A stretch of DNA of 64,000 bases, taken from contig OX359202.1 of NCBI GenBank assembly GCA_947172415.1, positions 3,880,001 to 3,944,000 of the forward strand. Direction: 5' to 3'. The notes under the pieces were generated by a model, which ran no database searches, was not told where the DNA came from, and worked only from the letters and a program-made list of their open reading frames with translations. This document shows positions 12,176 to 21,651 of this stretch, one piece after another. The first letter of the stretch is position 1, and every line of letters starts with the position of its first letter. Source of the DNA: Chondrosia reniformis (Eukaryota; Porifera; Demospongiae; Chondrillida; Chondrillidae). A program made the position numbers and the translations under genes.

Positions 12176-14816
12176 GATTTACTAGTAGTAGGTACTAGTT
12201 GTATGTACTAGTTGTATGTATATACTAGTTGTGTGTACTAGCTATGTACTGGTTTTATGTTCTAGTTATATGTACTAGTTGTATGTACAAGCGGTAGGTT
12301 CTTATACTAGTTATACTAGGTGCTAGGAAGGTACTAGTTGTATGTAGTATATACTAATTGGATGTAATTGCTGTATGTACTAGTTGTATGTACTATTTGT
12401 TTCTAATTATTAGGTAAAAGTGTACATACTAGTTATATGTAGTAGGTGTATGTACTATTTATATGTACTAGTTGTTTTTCCTAGTTGTGTGTAGTAGTTA
12501 TGTACTAGTTGAATATCCAGGTTGTACGTTCTAGAATTGTGTACTCATTCTGTGAGCTAGTTGTATATCCTAGTTTCCAGTTGTATGTACCTGTTGTAAG
12601 TACTAGTTTTATGTACTGGTTGTATGTACTAGTTGTGTGTACTATTTATAATTACAAGGTATGTGTATTTACTAGCTATATGTAGTAGGTGTATGTACTA
12701 GTTATATGTCCTAGCTGTTTGTCGTAGTTGTATGGACTAGTTGAATGTACTAATTGTATGTTCAAATTGTATATACTAGGTGTATGTAGTGGTTGTATGT
12801 TCTAATTGTTTTAACTCAGTTCTATGTACTAATTGTATGTACTAGTTATGTACTAGTTGTATGAACCAGTTTTAAGTGCTATATAGTTCTGGGTACTAGT
12901 TGTATGTACTAATTGTATGTACTAATTGTATGTACTAGGTATGTACTAGTTACTAGTTTCTAGTTGTATGTACTAGTTGTTAGTACTAGTTGTATGTACT
13001 TTGTGTATGTACCAGTTGTTGATTCTTGTACTACTTATTCTATGAACTAGGTAGGTTGTAGTTGTATATACTAGATACTTGTTGCATGTACTAGTTGTAT
13101 GAACTAGTTTTATGAACTAGTTGTATGTACTCAATACTATTTGTATGTACTAGTTGAATGTATACGTATTGGGTAATTGTTGTATGTACTAGTTATATGT
13201 ACTAGTTGTGTGTACTCTTTGTATGTACTAGTTGTATGTACTAGATGTTTGAACTAGTTTTAGGTTCTAGTACAAGTTATACTAGGTACTAGAATTAAAC
13301 AGTTCTATGACCTACTTGTTTGTTTGTTTGAACTAGTTTTCTGTACTAGTTGTATGTACTATATTTATGTACTAGTTATATGTGTATGTACTAGTCATAT
13401 GTATTAGTTATGTGTACTAGTTATATGTACTAGTTGTATGTACTACTTATATGTACTCGTTACATTTGTATGTATTGGGTGTATGTACTAGTTGTTTGTA
13501 CTAGTTATATATACTAGTTGTACGTACTATTTATATGTACTATATATATGTGTATGTGCTAGGTATATGTACTAATTGTAGGTACTAGCTGTATTAGCTG
13601 GTTGTATGTACTAATTCTATGTACTAGTTGTATGTAATAGTTGAATTTACTATTTGTATGTTCTATTTATATATGTGTGTACTAGTTCTATGTACTAATT
13701 GTATGAACTAGGTGAGTACTAGTTATTAGTTTCTAGTTGTATGTACTAGTTGTATGTATTAGTTGTATGTACTATGTGTATGTACCAGTTGTTGATTCTT
13801 GTACTACTAATACTATGTACTAGGTGGGTTCTAGCTGTATGTACTAGATTCTTGTTGCATGTACTAGTTGTATGAACTAGTTTTATAAACTAGTTGTGTG
13901 TACTGTTTATATCTACTAGTTATATTTACCAGTTATATGTAGTCTATAGTTTTATGTACTGCTAGTATATACTAGTTATATTTACTAGCTGTATGTACTA
14001 TCCGTGTGTTCTAATTGTATGCACTAGTTGTATGTACTAGTTGTATGTACTCAAACTATTTGTATGTACTAGTCGAAAGTAGTAGTTTTTTCTACTAGTT
14101 GAATGTATAAGTAGTGGGTAATGTGTGTATGTACTAGTTATATGTACTAGTTGTGTGTACACTTTGTATGTACTAGCTTTATGTACTAGTTGTATGTTCT
14201 ATTGTCTAATTATATGTACTAGTGTTATGTACTAGCTGTATTTACTAGGTGTATGTTGTAGTTTTATGTTCTAATTGTTGGAACTAGTTCTATGTGCTAA
14301 TTGTATGTACTAAGTATATACTAGTTACTAGTTTCTAGTTGTATGTACTAGTTGTAGGTACTAGTTGTAGGTACTATGTGCATGTACCAGTTGTTGATTC
14401 CTGTACTAGTTATACTATGTACTAGGTAGGTTCTAGTTGTATGTACTAGATACTTGTTGAATATACTAGTTTTATGTATTAGCTGTATGTACTATTTGTG
14501 TGTACTAATTGTATGCACTAGTTGTATGTACTAGTTGTATGTACTCAATACTATTTGTATGTACTAGTCGAATGTAGTAGTTATTTGCACTAGTTGAATG
14601 TATAAGTAGTGGGTAATTGTTGTATGTACTAGTTATTTGTACTAGTTGTATGTACTATATTTATGTACTAGTTATATGTAGTAGTTGTATGTACTACTTA
14701 TATGTACTGGGTGTATTTATGTTCATTCCTAGTACTAGGACTAGGTACTAGGAATGAACTAGTTCTATGAACTACTTGTTTGTCTGTGTGAACTAGTGTT
14801 CTGTACTAATTGTATG
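12176..14816. repeat. Satellite array, forward orientation
   Basis: TACTAGTTGTATG satellite with a recurring module containing CCAGTTGTTGATTCTTGTAC and then a TACTAGGTAGGTTCTAG run (near 13015, 13790 and 14390). The spacing of roughly 600-780 bp suggests a higher-order unit. No gene is seen. Confidence 0.94.
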
Positions 14817-14886
14817 TATCTTTGTAAAGGTTCATCTTTCAACTTTTAGAGCGTCTAGAGACGCAGTTTTTTCGATTCTTCTGTTC

Positions 14887-14927
14887 TGCCAAACGTTTCG
14901 ACACTGGGGGTCTTCTTCAGTGACTGG
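14887..14927 (-). ncRNA. Degenerate hammerhead in the PLE1 inverted arm
   Basis: Reverse complement of the PLTR ribozyme. The core CTGAAGA and GAAA are kept, but stem II reads GACCC/GTGTC, which adds a mismatch. Probably weaker than the PLTR copies. Confidence 0.6.
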
Positions 14928-14951
14928 TGTTGGTCTTCAAGGTGACTTCAT

Positions 14952-15485
14952 TTATAGGCATCTTTTCCCGCCATTTTTGATTACCTCATCAGTGATGTCA
15001 TCGGTTACATCATTTCCGGAGGAAGGAGAGGTGGAGGGAGTATTCATAAAAAAGGGTTTCCAACCACTTCTTAGTACAATTCCTTGATCTAAGTTCATTC
15101 TTACCTGACGTTGTTGGATCTTCAGGGCTTCCTTAATTCTTCTTCTGTACCAGTTCTCTTCCCTCTCCACCACTCTGGCTTGGCTCCACTCAATTGGATG
15201 ACCAGTTTTTAGGGAGTGAACAGCTAAACCATTGTTCACATCCCCCATCCTGACGGCACGTTTGTGCTCCGCCATCCTGACTTTTAGTGTTCTTCCAGTT
15301 TCTCCAGTGTACACTGCAGGGCAACTAGAACAGGGAATCTGGTAAATGACACCTTTAATATCCATGGTAGGCTGGGGTTGTTTAGGCCTAGAGAGGATAC
15401 TCCTCAGTGATCTCTGCTTTGTGAAAATGGTTTCGATGTTCATCTTCCGGCATGTTCTGGAGATCATTTTACTGAGGCCTTTCAC
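14952..15485 (-). pseudogene. Inverted copy of the PLE1 GIY-YIG C-terminus
   Basis: An open reading frame of 177 codons, almost identical to the last 176 residues of the PLE1 protein, in reverse orientation upstream of it. It starts inside the protein (KGLSKMISR) and contains the full GIY-YIG core (GVIYQIP, YTGETGR, AEHKRAV). It is part of the inverted tail typical of PLE insertions rather than a gene. Whether it is expressed is unknown; the frame is intact only because the duplication is recent. Confidence 0.85.
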
Positions 15486-15638
15486 ATATGGAATATAAAG
15501 TTTATTCCATTGGAATTGTACTAAGAAGTGGTTGGAAACACTTTTTTATGAATACTCCCTCCACCTCTCCTTCCTCCGGAAATGATGTAACCGATGACAT
15601 CACTGATGAGGTAATCGAAAATGGCGGGAAAAGATGCC

Positions 15639-15644
15639 TATAAA
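15639..15644 (+). promoter_or_regulatory. PLE1 TATA box
   Basis: TATAAA, 30 bp upstream of the first base of the hammerhead (15669). An initiator-like CCAGTCA follows at the expected start distance, so the RNA probably begins at the ribozyme. Inferred from spacing only. Confidence 0.5.
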
Positions 15645-15668
15645 TGAAGTCACCTTGAAGACCAACAC

Positions 15669-15709
15669 CAGTCACTGAAGAAGACCCCCAGGGTCGAAAC
15701 GTTTGGCAG
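15669..15709 (+). ncRNA. Hammerhead ribozyme, PLE1 5' PLTR
   Basis: Core CTGAAGA (15675-15681) and GAAA (15696-15699) flank a stem II of GACCC/GGGTC with a short loop. Stem III is minimal (ACGT, no loop). Predicted cleavage is after GTT at 15703. Stem I pairs GTCA with TGGC (one G-U). Minimal type I hammerheads of this kind are known in Penelope-like elements. The A at the base of stem II is unpaired, so activity needs testing. Confidence 0.72.
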
Positions 15710-15759
15710 AACAGAAGAATCGAAAAAACTGCATCTCTAGACGCTCTAAAAGTCGAAAG

Positions 15760-18255
15760 ATGAACCTTTACAAAGATAAGTTCGACGCAGTTAGAAGAAA
15801 TCCTTATTCCATTATTGATCGCTCAGAGCGAGCTACAATCGCCGTGTGCTACCAACTTAGGAACATCAAAGAACGCATCGCCCGTTACCGTAACCATCTT
15901 GTTTTCTTCCTCAGATGTAGGGACAAGAAGATCGTGCCAAAAGGACTTCGAATACGGCTCCCAATCGTCACGGAAAAGGCTAAACGATTAGCGTTTCGCA
16001 CGTCAATGGCTTTAGTACGAGAACGTATTGGCGCGGCTCGTAGGACATTACATCACTCCCGAATGCTGTTGGAATCCTGTGAAGCTTCCTTAATGAAGTT
16101 GGTCAGCAGGGAATCCTTCTCTAAACTGAAGGAATGGAGTGACAACATTGCTGAAAGGACCTTCCAGGAAACCAAGGAGAGGCATAGGGTGAAGTTCCAG
16201 TCTCTGCTAAACAGGAACATCAAGGTCAACAGGTTCACTCCCAATGACCCAGAAAAAGTGATCATCAACCTTTCTAAGAGGGAGTTGACACCACAACAGA
16301 GACAGGTTCTTACCCTTGGCCTTAATTTTATACCAACTCCTCGTCACATTCCACAGGTTGACATCATTGCGGGGACAGAATCCTTAGCTCGTTACTTACC
16401 TGGTCACCAGGGAGAACAACTCAGGAGTGAAGTCCAACGATGCCTGTCAAAAGCTGGGGTCCCGAGCCCTAATCTGACCAAACGTCAGACAGCGGCCATC
16501 AAGGAGCTCAAGGTGAACTCTGATACCATCATTCTTCCAGCAGACAAGGGAAATGCCACAGTCCTCCTGGACAAAGAAGAGTACGACCGCAAAGTAAGGG
16601 AACTTTTGGATGATACGAGCTATCAACCAATCAAAAAGAACCCAACATTGAAAATAGAATGGAAGGTAACTGAAGTTCTCTGGTCACTGGAAAAGAATGG
16701 CAAACTCCCTAATGATCTGAGGAAGAGGGTTCAGAACCAACAGAGCTCCACCCCCCAGTTATATGGACTCCCAAAGATCCATAAGGCCAGTTGTCCCTTG
16801 AGACCTATTGTTTCCTCTATAAACTCCCCTACTTACCACCTATCCAGATATCTGGCGACTATCCTGTCACCCTTGTGGGGGAACACTCCTCACTTTGTGA
16901 GGAATTCAGAGGACTTTGTGAAGAAAATCAGGGGATTACAAGTAAAGAATGAAGATAAGTTAATCAGTTTTGATGTGAAGAGCTTGTTTACAAAGGTACC
17001 TATAGATCTCTCCTTACAGATCATTGATAGGAGGCTGAGGGAAGACAACACCCTATCAGACCGGACCACTCTGGACCCTCCCACCATCACAATGCTCACA
17101 GAACTCTGCCTTAGGACAACGTACTTCCAGTACGGTAACGAGTTCTTTGAGCAGAAGGATGGGGCAGCCATGGGCTCTCCTCTCTCTCCAGTGATGGCAA
17201 ACATCTTCATGGAAGAGTTTGAAAACGAAGCCCTCCAGGAGGCTGGCTCCAAACCTAGGCTCTGGCTACGTTATGTAGACGACACCTTTGTCATCTGGAG
17301 CCAAGGTAGGGATCAGCTGGAGGATTTTCTGTCTTTTCTTAATGGAAGACACGGAAACATTCAGTTCACCATGGAGGAGGAGACAGATGGCTCTATCCCG
17401 TTTCTTGACGTGCTAGTGAAGAAGAACAAAGGAAGTTTGAGTACATCCGTGTACAGAAAACCAACCCACACGGATAGATACCTTCATTTCTCGTCTCATC
17501 ACCATCCTAGGGTGAAAGCTGGCATTGCCCTTTGCCTCAGGGACAGAGCGGAGAAGATCTGTGGTGCTGGATCCAGTGTCCTCCAAGAGGAAAAAGAGCA
17601 CCTGAAAGGGGTTCTCCAGGCCAACGGATACCCCAGTAAGGTTGCTGCTAGGCACATGAAGAAGAGACAACGGAACCAGGGAAGTAGGGAAGATGGTAAA
17701 CGTAAACTTTTTATTCCATATGTGAAAGGCCTCAGTGAAATGATCTCCAGAACATGCCGGAAGATGAACATCGAAACCATTTTCACAAAGCAGAGATCAC
17801 TGAGGAGTATCCTCTCTAGGCCTAAACAACCCCAGCCTACCATGGATATTAAAGGTGTCATTTACCAGATTCCCTGTTCTAGTTGCCCTGCAGTGTACAC
17901 TGGAGAAACTGGAAGAACACTAAAAGTCAGGATGGCGGAGCACAAACGTGCCGTCAGGATGGGGGATGTGAACAATGGTTTAGCTGTTCACTCCCTAAAA
18001 ACTGGTCATCCAATTGAGTGGAGCCAAGCCAGAGTGGTGGAGAGGGAAGAGAACTGGTACAGAAGAAGAATTAAGGAAGCCCTGAAGATCCAACAACGTC
18101 AGGTAAGAATGAACTTAGATCAAGGAATTGTACTAAGAAGTGGTTGGAAACCCTTTTTTATGAATACTCCCTCCACCTCTCCTTCCTCCGGAAATGATGT
18201 AACCGATGACATCACTGATGAGGTAATCAAAAATGGCGGGAAAAGATGCCTATAA
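15760..18255 (+). CDS. Penelope-like reverse transcriptase with GIY-YIG endonuclease
   Basis: A single open frame of 831 codons from the first ATG. The frame is open back to a TTG at 15703 inside the ribozyme, but ATG 15760 is the likelier start. Numbering from the TTG, landmarks are: the PLE-specific ADKGNATVLLD (DKG at 291-293), LYGLPKIHK at 353-361, motif A FDVKSLF (Asp434), motif B GSPLSPVMAN (491-500), and the catalytic YVDD (524-527). A C-terminal GIY-YIG nuclease (about 718-805) follows, with IYQIP, PCSSC, YTGETGR and EHKRAV. The protein would nick DNA and prime reverse transcription there. No stops or frameshifts, so this copy could be active. The last codons overlap the 3' PLTR. Confidence 0.95.
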   Translation: MNLYKDKFDAVRRNPYSIIDRSERATIAVCYQLRNIKERIARYRNHLVFFLRCRDKKIVPKGLRIRLPIVTEKAKRLAFRTSMALVRERIGAARRTLHHSRMLLESCEASLMKLVSRESFSKLKEWSDNIAERTFQETKERHRVKFQSLLNRNIKVNRFTPNDPEKVIINLSKRELTPQQRQVLTLGLNFIPTPRHIPQVDIIAGTESLARYLPGHQGEQLRSEVQRCLSKAGVPSPNLTKRQTAAIKELKVNSDTIILPADKGNATVLLDKEEYDRKVRELLDDTSYQPIKKNPTLKIEWKVTEVLWSLEKNGKLPNDLRKRVQNQQSSTPQLYGLPKIHKASCPLRPIVSSINSPTYHLSRYLATILSPLWGNTPHFVRNSEDFVKKIRGLQVKNEDKLISFDVKSLFTKVPIDLSLQIIDRRLREDNTLSDRTTLDPPTITMLTELCLRTTYFQYGNEFFEQKDGAAMGSPLSPVMANIFMEEFENEALQEAGSKPRLWLRYVDDTFVIWSQGRDQLEDFLSFLNGRHGNIQFTMEEETDGSIPFLDVLVKKNKGSLSTSVYRKPTHTDRYLHFSSHHHPRVKAGIALCLRDRAEKICGAGSSVLQEEKEHLKGVLQANGYPSKVAARHMKKRQRNQGSREDGKRKLFIPYVKGLSEMISRTCRKMNIETIFTKQRSLRSILSRPKQPQPTMDIKGVIYQIPCSSCPAVYTGETGRTLKVRMAEHKRAVRMGDVNNGLAVHSLKTGHPIEWSQARVVEREENWYRRRIKEALKIQQRQVRMNLDQGIVLRSGWKPFFMNTPSTSPSSGNDVTDDITDEVIKNGGKRCL

Positions 18256-18425
18256 ATGAAGTCACCTTGAAGACCAACACCAGTCACTGAAGAAGACCCC
18301 CAGGGTCGAAACGTTTGGCAGAACAGAAGAATCGAATAAACTGTGTCTCTAGACGCTCTAAAAGTCAAAAGATGAACCTTTACAAAGATAGGTTCGACGC
18401 AGTTAGAAGAAATCCTTATTCCATT
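18123..18425 (+). repeat. PLE1 3' PLTR
   Basis: Direct copy of 15516-15815 that ends where satellite resumes, just after AATCCTTATTCCATTA. It contains the ORF stop (18253-18255), a TATAAA box at 18251 overlapping that stop, and a hammerhead. Confidence 0.9.
18281..18321 (+). ncRNA. Hammerhead ribozyme, PLE1 3' PLTR
   Basis: Same fold as at 15669: CTGAAGA at 18287-18293, stem II GACCC/GGGTC, GAAA at 18308-18311, predicted cleavage after 18315. It lies 30 bp from the TATAAA box at 18251. Paired with the 5' copy it could trim a read-through transcript to unit length. Confidence 0.72.
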
Positions 18426-18765
18426 AGTTGTATGTACTATGTTTATGTACTAGTTATATGTACTAGTTGTATGTACTATTTGTATGTACTACTTATATGT
18501 ACTCGTTACATTTGTAAGTACTGGGTGTATGTACTAGTTGTATGTACTATTTACATTTACTAGGTATACATGTATTGTACTAGTTATATGTAGTAGGTGT
18601 ATGTACTATTTATATGGCCTATTTGCATGCACTAGTTGTATGGACTAGTTGTATATACTAGTTGCATGTATTAATTATATTTACTAGTTACTAATTTTAT
18701 GAACTACTTGTACCTACTAATTTTATGAACTACTTGTAACTACGAATTTTATGCACTACTGGTAT
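18426..18765. repeat. Satellite array, forward orientation
   Basis: Short stretch of TACTAGTTGTATG units between PLE1 and the next insert. No other feature. Confidence 0.92.
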
Positions 18766-19155
18766 ACCTTATATTGTTTTCATTTGCCGATTACGTTGTA
18801 CGGCTTCATGTTACAGAAAGAGTATATATATATATATATATCTATTTATATAATGCGGGTTAATACGCAACTATTATAACACTTATTTTATACGTCGATA
18901 TTTGTATAATACGAGTTCATACGCAACTATTGTAACACTTAATTTATACGTCAATACATCGTTTTTGCAAATGGTGGCGTTCAGGAAGCTTTAGTTTATG
19001 AAGCTTTTCCATCGTTATTTATAAAGTTCAGGACACTAAATCGTCCTCAATTGTTAGTTTTACGAATATATATATTAAATCCCTACGATGTGGCCAAGTA
19101 GTTCCAGCTAATGCGGGGGGCGGTAGCCCCACAAGTTTTTTAACTCGAAGTACTT
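18766..19155 (+). mobile_element. Hairpin-ended non-autonomous element, copy 2
   Basis: Shares the right 250 bp with 9938-10209, including GCAAATGGTGGCGTTCAGG, the GGGGGGCGGTAGCCCC stretch and the terminal hairpin (here one base weaker, CAAGTTTTTTAACTCG) plus AAGTACTTG. A (TA)n run sits at about 18824-18841. The left part carries a doubled segment (AATGCGGGTTAATACGCAAC and AATACGAGTTCATACGCAAC). No ORF. Confidence 0.6.
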
Positions 19156-20075
19156 GTTTGTACTAGTTGTATGCATATACCAGTTTTAGACTAGTTAAAT
19201 GTACTAGTTTTATATATATACTAGATGTATATTCTAGTTTCTAGTTGTAGTATCTAGTACATACAACTAGAACCTCCCTAGTACATAGTATAAGTAGTAC
19301 CAGAATCAACAACTGGTACATACACATAGTACAAACAACTAGTACTTACAACTAGTACATACAATTAGTACATAGAACTAGTTCAAACAATTAGAAAATA
19401 CAACTAGTACAAAGCTAGTACAGACAACTAGTATAAACATACAAATAGTACACCGAATGTATACAAACAATTAGCACAAACAACTAGTACTTTTAACTAG
19501 TACATATAACAAGTTCACACACCTACTACATATAACTAATACATAAACATATAACTAGTATATATAAATAGTACATACACATAGTACATACAACTAGAAA
19601 CTAGTACATACAACTAGTATATATATAAAACTAGTACCTTTAGCTAGTACATACAACTGGTATATACATACAACTAGTACATACAAGTATTACATAAATT
19701 TCGTAGGTACAACTAGTTCATAAAATTAGTAACTAGTAAATATAATTAGTACATGCGACTAGTATATACAACTAGTCCATACAACTAGGACATGCCACTA
19801 GTACATACAATTAGGCCATATAACAAGTACATACACCTACTACATATAACTAGTACAATACACGTATACCTAGTAAATGTAAATAGTACCTACAACTAGT
19901 TCATACAGCTAGCGCATACAACTAGTACATATAACTAGTACATACACATATAAATAGTACATACAAATAGTAAATACAACTAGTACATACAACTAGTACA
20001 TAGAATTAGTACATACAACCAGCTAATACAGCTAGTACCCACAAGTAGTACATATACCTAGTACATAAACATATC
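19156..20075. repeat. Satellite array with orientation switch near 19,250
   Basis: Units read TACTAGTTGTATG up to about 19,250 (CTAGTTTCTAGTTGTAG) and CATACAACTAGTA from there on (TATCTAGTACATACAAC). The switch is abrupt, with no transposon at the joint. Confidence 0.92.
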
Positions 20076-20527
20076 AGGGAGTACAGTAGCACTCCCTATG
20101 TAGGGATGACACGTTTTTTTCGTTTTCCCCATACATCAGTATAGGAACAAAATCCCGAAATAAGCCGAAAATCGACAAAATAAGGCTATGTATAGCTAAA
20201 TATACAATATGCATACTCTAAATAGACCTTAAAGGCAAGCGAATATATCCCGCTGGCAAAATAATAAACTTTAAAAATTCCCATTTTCGTCTTCTTCATA
20301 ATATTCTTCTTCTTCTTCTTCTTCGTCAGCCATAACTAAAAAACTAAATAAACTTTTGGATTAATTCTTAAACGAAACTATTGCAAATTTTCCAAGCTGT
20401 ATTCTTTTGTAAAAGTGAGAGCGATAACGCTATTATTGAGTATGATGGTTTTCATGGCCTCAGAGTCGAGGCCTCAATAAATTCACCATTTTAATGACGT
20501 CATTATCAGTCAAAGATTGCGAAACCA
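20076..20527 (-). repeat. GAAGAT-type dispersed repeat, copy B
   Basis: Reverse-complement homologue of 11645-12175. The end hairpin AGGGAGTA-CAGTAG-CACTCCCT (20076-20097) is followed by ATGTAGGGATGACAC. CTTCTTC tracts at about 20290-20330 and a TGACGTCAT motif at about 20496 match copy A. It is more diverged than copy A and has no ORF. It abuts the hammerhead element through an ACTGAG triplet repeat. Confidence 0.62.
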
Positions 20528-20835
20528 AACTGAGACTGAGACTGAGACTGTAGCCTCCATCCTCACTTAAAATGAAACCACAAGTGTTTCACTTGTGGTG
20601 GATTTATAAGTGAGGGCAGTCATCCAATTTACGATCTTTGAAGTGTACCACACTGATGAGCCCAAATGAGGGCGAAACAGCTGTCTGTGGTTCTTTGATG
20701 AATTTTTTCCATCTTTGGATGACTGGGAGGCGATCACTGGTTGCCAACTTAATAGGACTTCGTCCCCCAGCCAAGATCAGACTTCGGTCACTTGGCTGGT
20801 ATGGCGAAATATGTTCCAGTGATTATTTCTGATCA
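20528..20835 (+). other. Structured RNA element around a hammerhead ribozyme (retrozyme-like?)
   Basis: An insert of about 300 bp with nested perfect pairings seen directly. CCTCACTT pairs with AAGTGAGG around the hairpin CCACAAGTG/CACTTGTGG. CAGTCATCCAA pairs with TTGGATGACTG (11 bp) and encloses the ribozyme. ATCACTGG pairs with CCAGTGAT around the hairpin CCAGCCAAG/CTTGGCTGG. A TATAAG lies at 20605. The 64-codon frame here looks incidental. Animal retrozymes and PLE ends are known homes of such ribozymes, but the family is not recognised and I find no second copy of the whole unit in the window. Confidence 0.7.
20647..20691 (+). ncRNA. Type I hammerhead ribozyme, textbook fold
   Basis: Stem I ACCACA (20647-20652) pairs with TGTGGT (20686-20691), 6 of 6. 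Core CTGATGA is at 20653-20659. Stem II is GCCC/GGGC with loop AAATGA. GAAA is at 20674-20677. Stem III is the loopless palindrome ACAG/CTGT. The cleavage triplet is GTC with the cut after 20685. Every invariant core base is present. A loopless stem III is usually active as a dimer or in tandem transcripts. Confidence 0.94.
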
Positions 20836-21296
20836 TTAGTTCATACAACTAGTACATACAGCTAGTGCATACAACTAGAACATATAACTAGTACACACAC
20901 ATATAACTAGTACACACACATATAACTAGTACATACAAATATTAAATACAACTAGAACATAAAACTAGTGGGTACAACTAGTACATGCAAATAGTACATG
21001 CAACTAGTATCTAGTATATACAACTAGTATAAACATACAACTAGTACACTGAACATGTAAATGCAATTAACACATACAACTAGTACTTTTGAACTAGTAC
21101 ATATGACAAGTTCACACACCTGCTACATATAACTAATACATAAACATATAACTAGTATATATGAATAGTACATACACATAGTACATACAACTAGAAACTA
21201 GAACATACAACTAGGATATATAAAAAAGTACATTTAACTAGTACATACAACTGGTATATACATACAACTAGTACATACAACTTGAACATACAAGTA
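20836..21296. repeat. Satellite array, inverted orientation
   Basis: CATACAACTAGTA units, ending at the TA target of the Tigger derivative. Nothing else is seen. Confidence 0.93.
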
Positions 21297-21651
21297 CAGT
21301 AGAACCTCGGTTATCCGAACCTCAATTAACCGGCTGCTCAGATTATCCGGACTCGAAGGTCGCATAATCTTATTAACGCCCATCGTTTTTTTGCGAAGTA
21401 ATGGCTAGTTAGAGAGGCTCTGCGAGGAAAAGGAAGCGCTTAATTCTTCCCCTAGAGAGCAAGATAGTTATACTGGAGTGACTGAAGGCTGGAGCAACCC
21501 AAGCGCAGCTTGCAGAGGAGTACGGGATCAGAAGTTCGACCGCTGGAGATATCAAAATTACATATTCATTAGGATGATTCACATATCCGGCCGTTTCACT
21601 TATCCGGCCATAGCTTGGTCCCATTGAGGTCGGATAACCGAGGTTCTACTG
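21297..21651 (+). mobile_element. pogo/Tigger-type deletion derivative
   Basis: Terminal inverted repeats start CAGTAGAACCTCGGTTATCC and end GGATAACCGAGGTTCTACTG, flanked by TA on both sides, the hallmark of pogo/Tigger transposons of the Tc1/mariner superfamily. It is 355 bp long and too short for a transposase, but keeps a piece of its DNA-binding domain (next entry). Confidence 0.9.
21401..21559 (+). pseudogene. Tigger transposase N-terminal HTH remnant
   Basis: 53 codons from ATG 21401 with two in-frame stops (codons 4 and 27). The residues RKRKRLILPLESKIVILE and LKAGATQAQLAEEYGI match the CENP-B/psq-type helix-turn-helix at the start of Tigger transposases, which binds the element ends. 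The catalytic DDE domain is absent, so it needs a transposase supplied in trans. Confidence 0.8.

Larger units (their letters stand above)
15516..15815 (+). repeat. PLE1 5' PLTR (direct terminal repeat)
   Basis: Direct repeat of 18123-18425. It carries the C-terminal coding tail, a TATAAA box, a hammerhead ribozyme and the first codons of the downstream ORF. Differences from the 3' copy are few, for example AATCGAAAATGG versus AATCAAAAATGG. Confidence 0.9.
14817..18425 (+). mobile_element. Penelope-like element PLE1, near intact
   Basis: Layout: an inverted 3' fragment (14817 to about 15512, minus orientation), a direct PLTR (15516-15815), the body with one uninterrupted ORF, and a 3' PLTR (18123-18425). 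The ORF encodes a DKG motif, a reverse transcriptase and a C-terminal GIY-YIG nuclease, the standard canonical-PLE plan. The two PLTRs differ at only about eight positions and the inverted arm is almost identical, so the insertion looks young. Hammerhead ribozymes lie in both PLTRs and the inverted arm. Satellite flanks both sides. Confidence 0.95.

Noticed and set aside
14730-14760. Palindrome-like TCATTCCTAGTACTAGG...TACTAGGAATGA near PLE1
   Set aside because: It arises from opposed satellite modules containing CTAGTAC and is imperfect. No separate function is supported.
15603-15620. Second hammerhead-like core, CTGATGAGGTAATCGAAA, in the PLE1 5' PLTR
   Set aside because: Stem II would be one pair, stem III has two mismatches, and stem I pairs only after a two-base gap. 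The other two copies have lost the GAAA box. It lies within the coding tail (TDEVI), and a better ribozyme sits about 65 bp downstream.
16890-17861. Minus-strand frames opposite the PLE1 ORF
   Set aside because: They are antisense to a coherent 831-codon protein and show no motif of their own.
18315-18563. 82-codon frame following the PLE1 3' PLTR
   Set aside because: It starts at a TTG inside the ribozyme, repeats the first PLE1 codons and then reads satellite as YVLVICTS-type repeats. Not a gene.
20638-20832. 64-codon frame across the hammerhead element
   Set aside because: The ribozyme core and hairpins account for the sequence, and the translated residues have no known motif.
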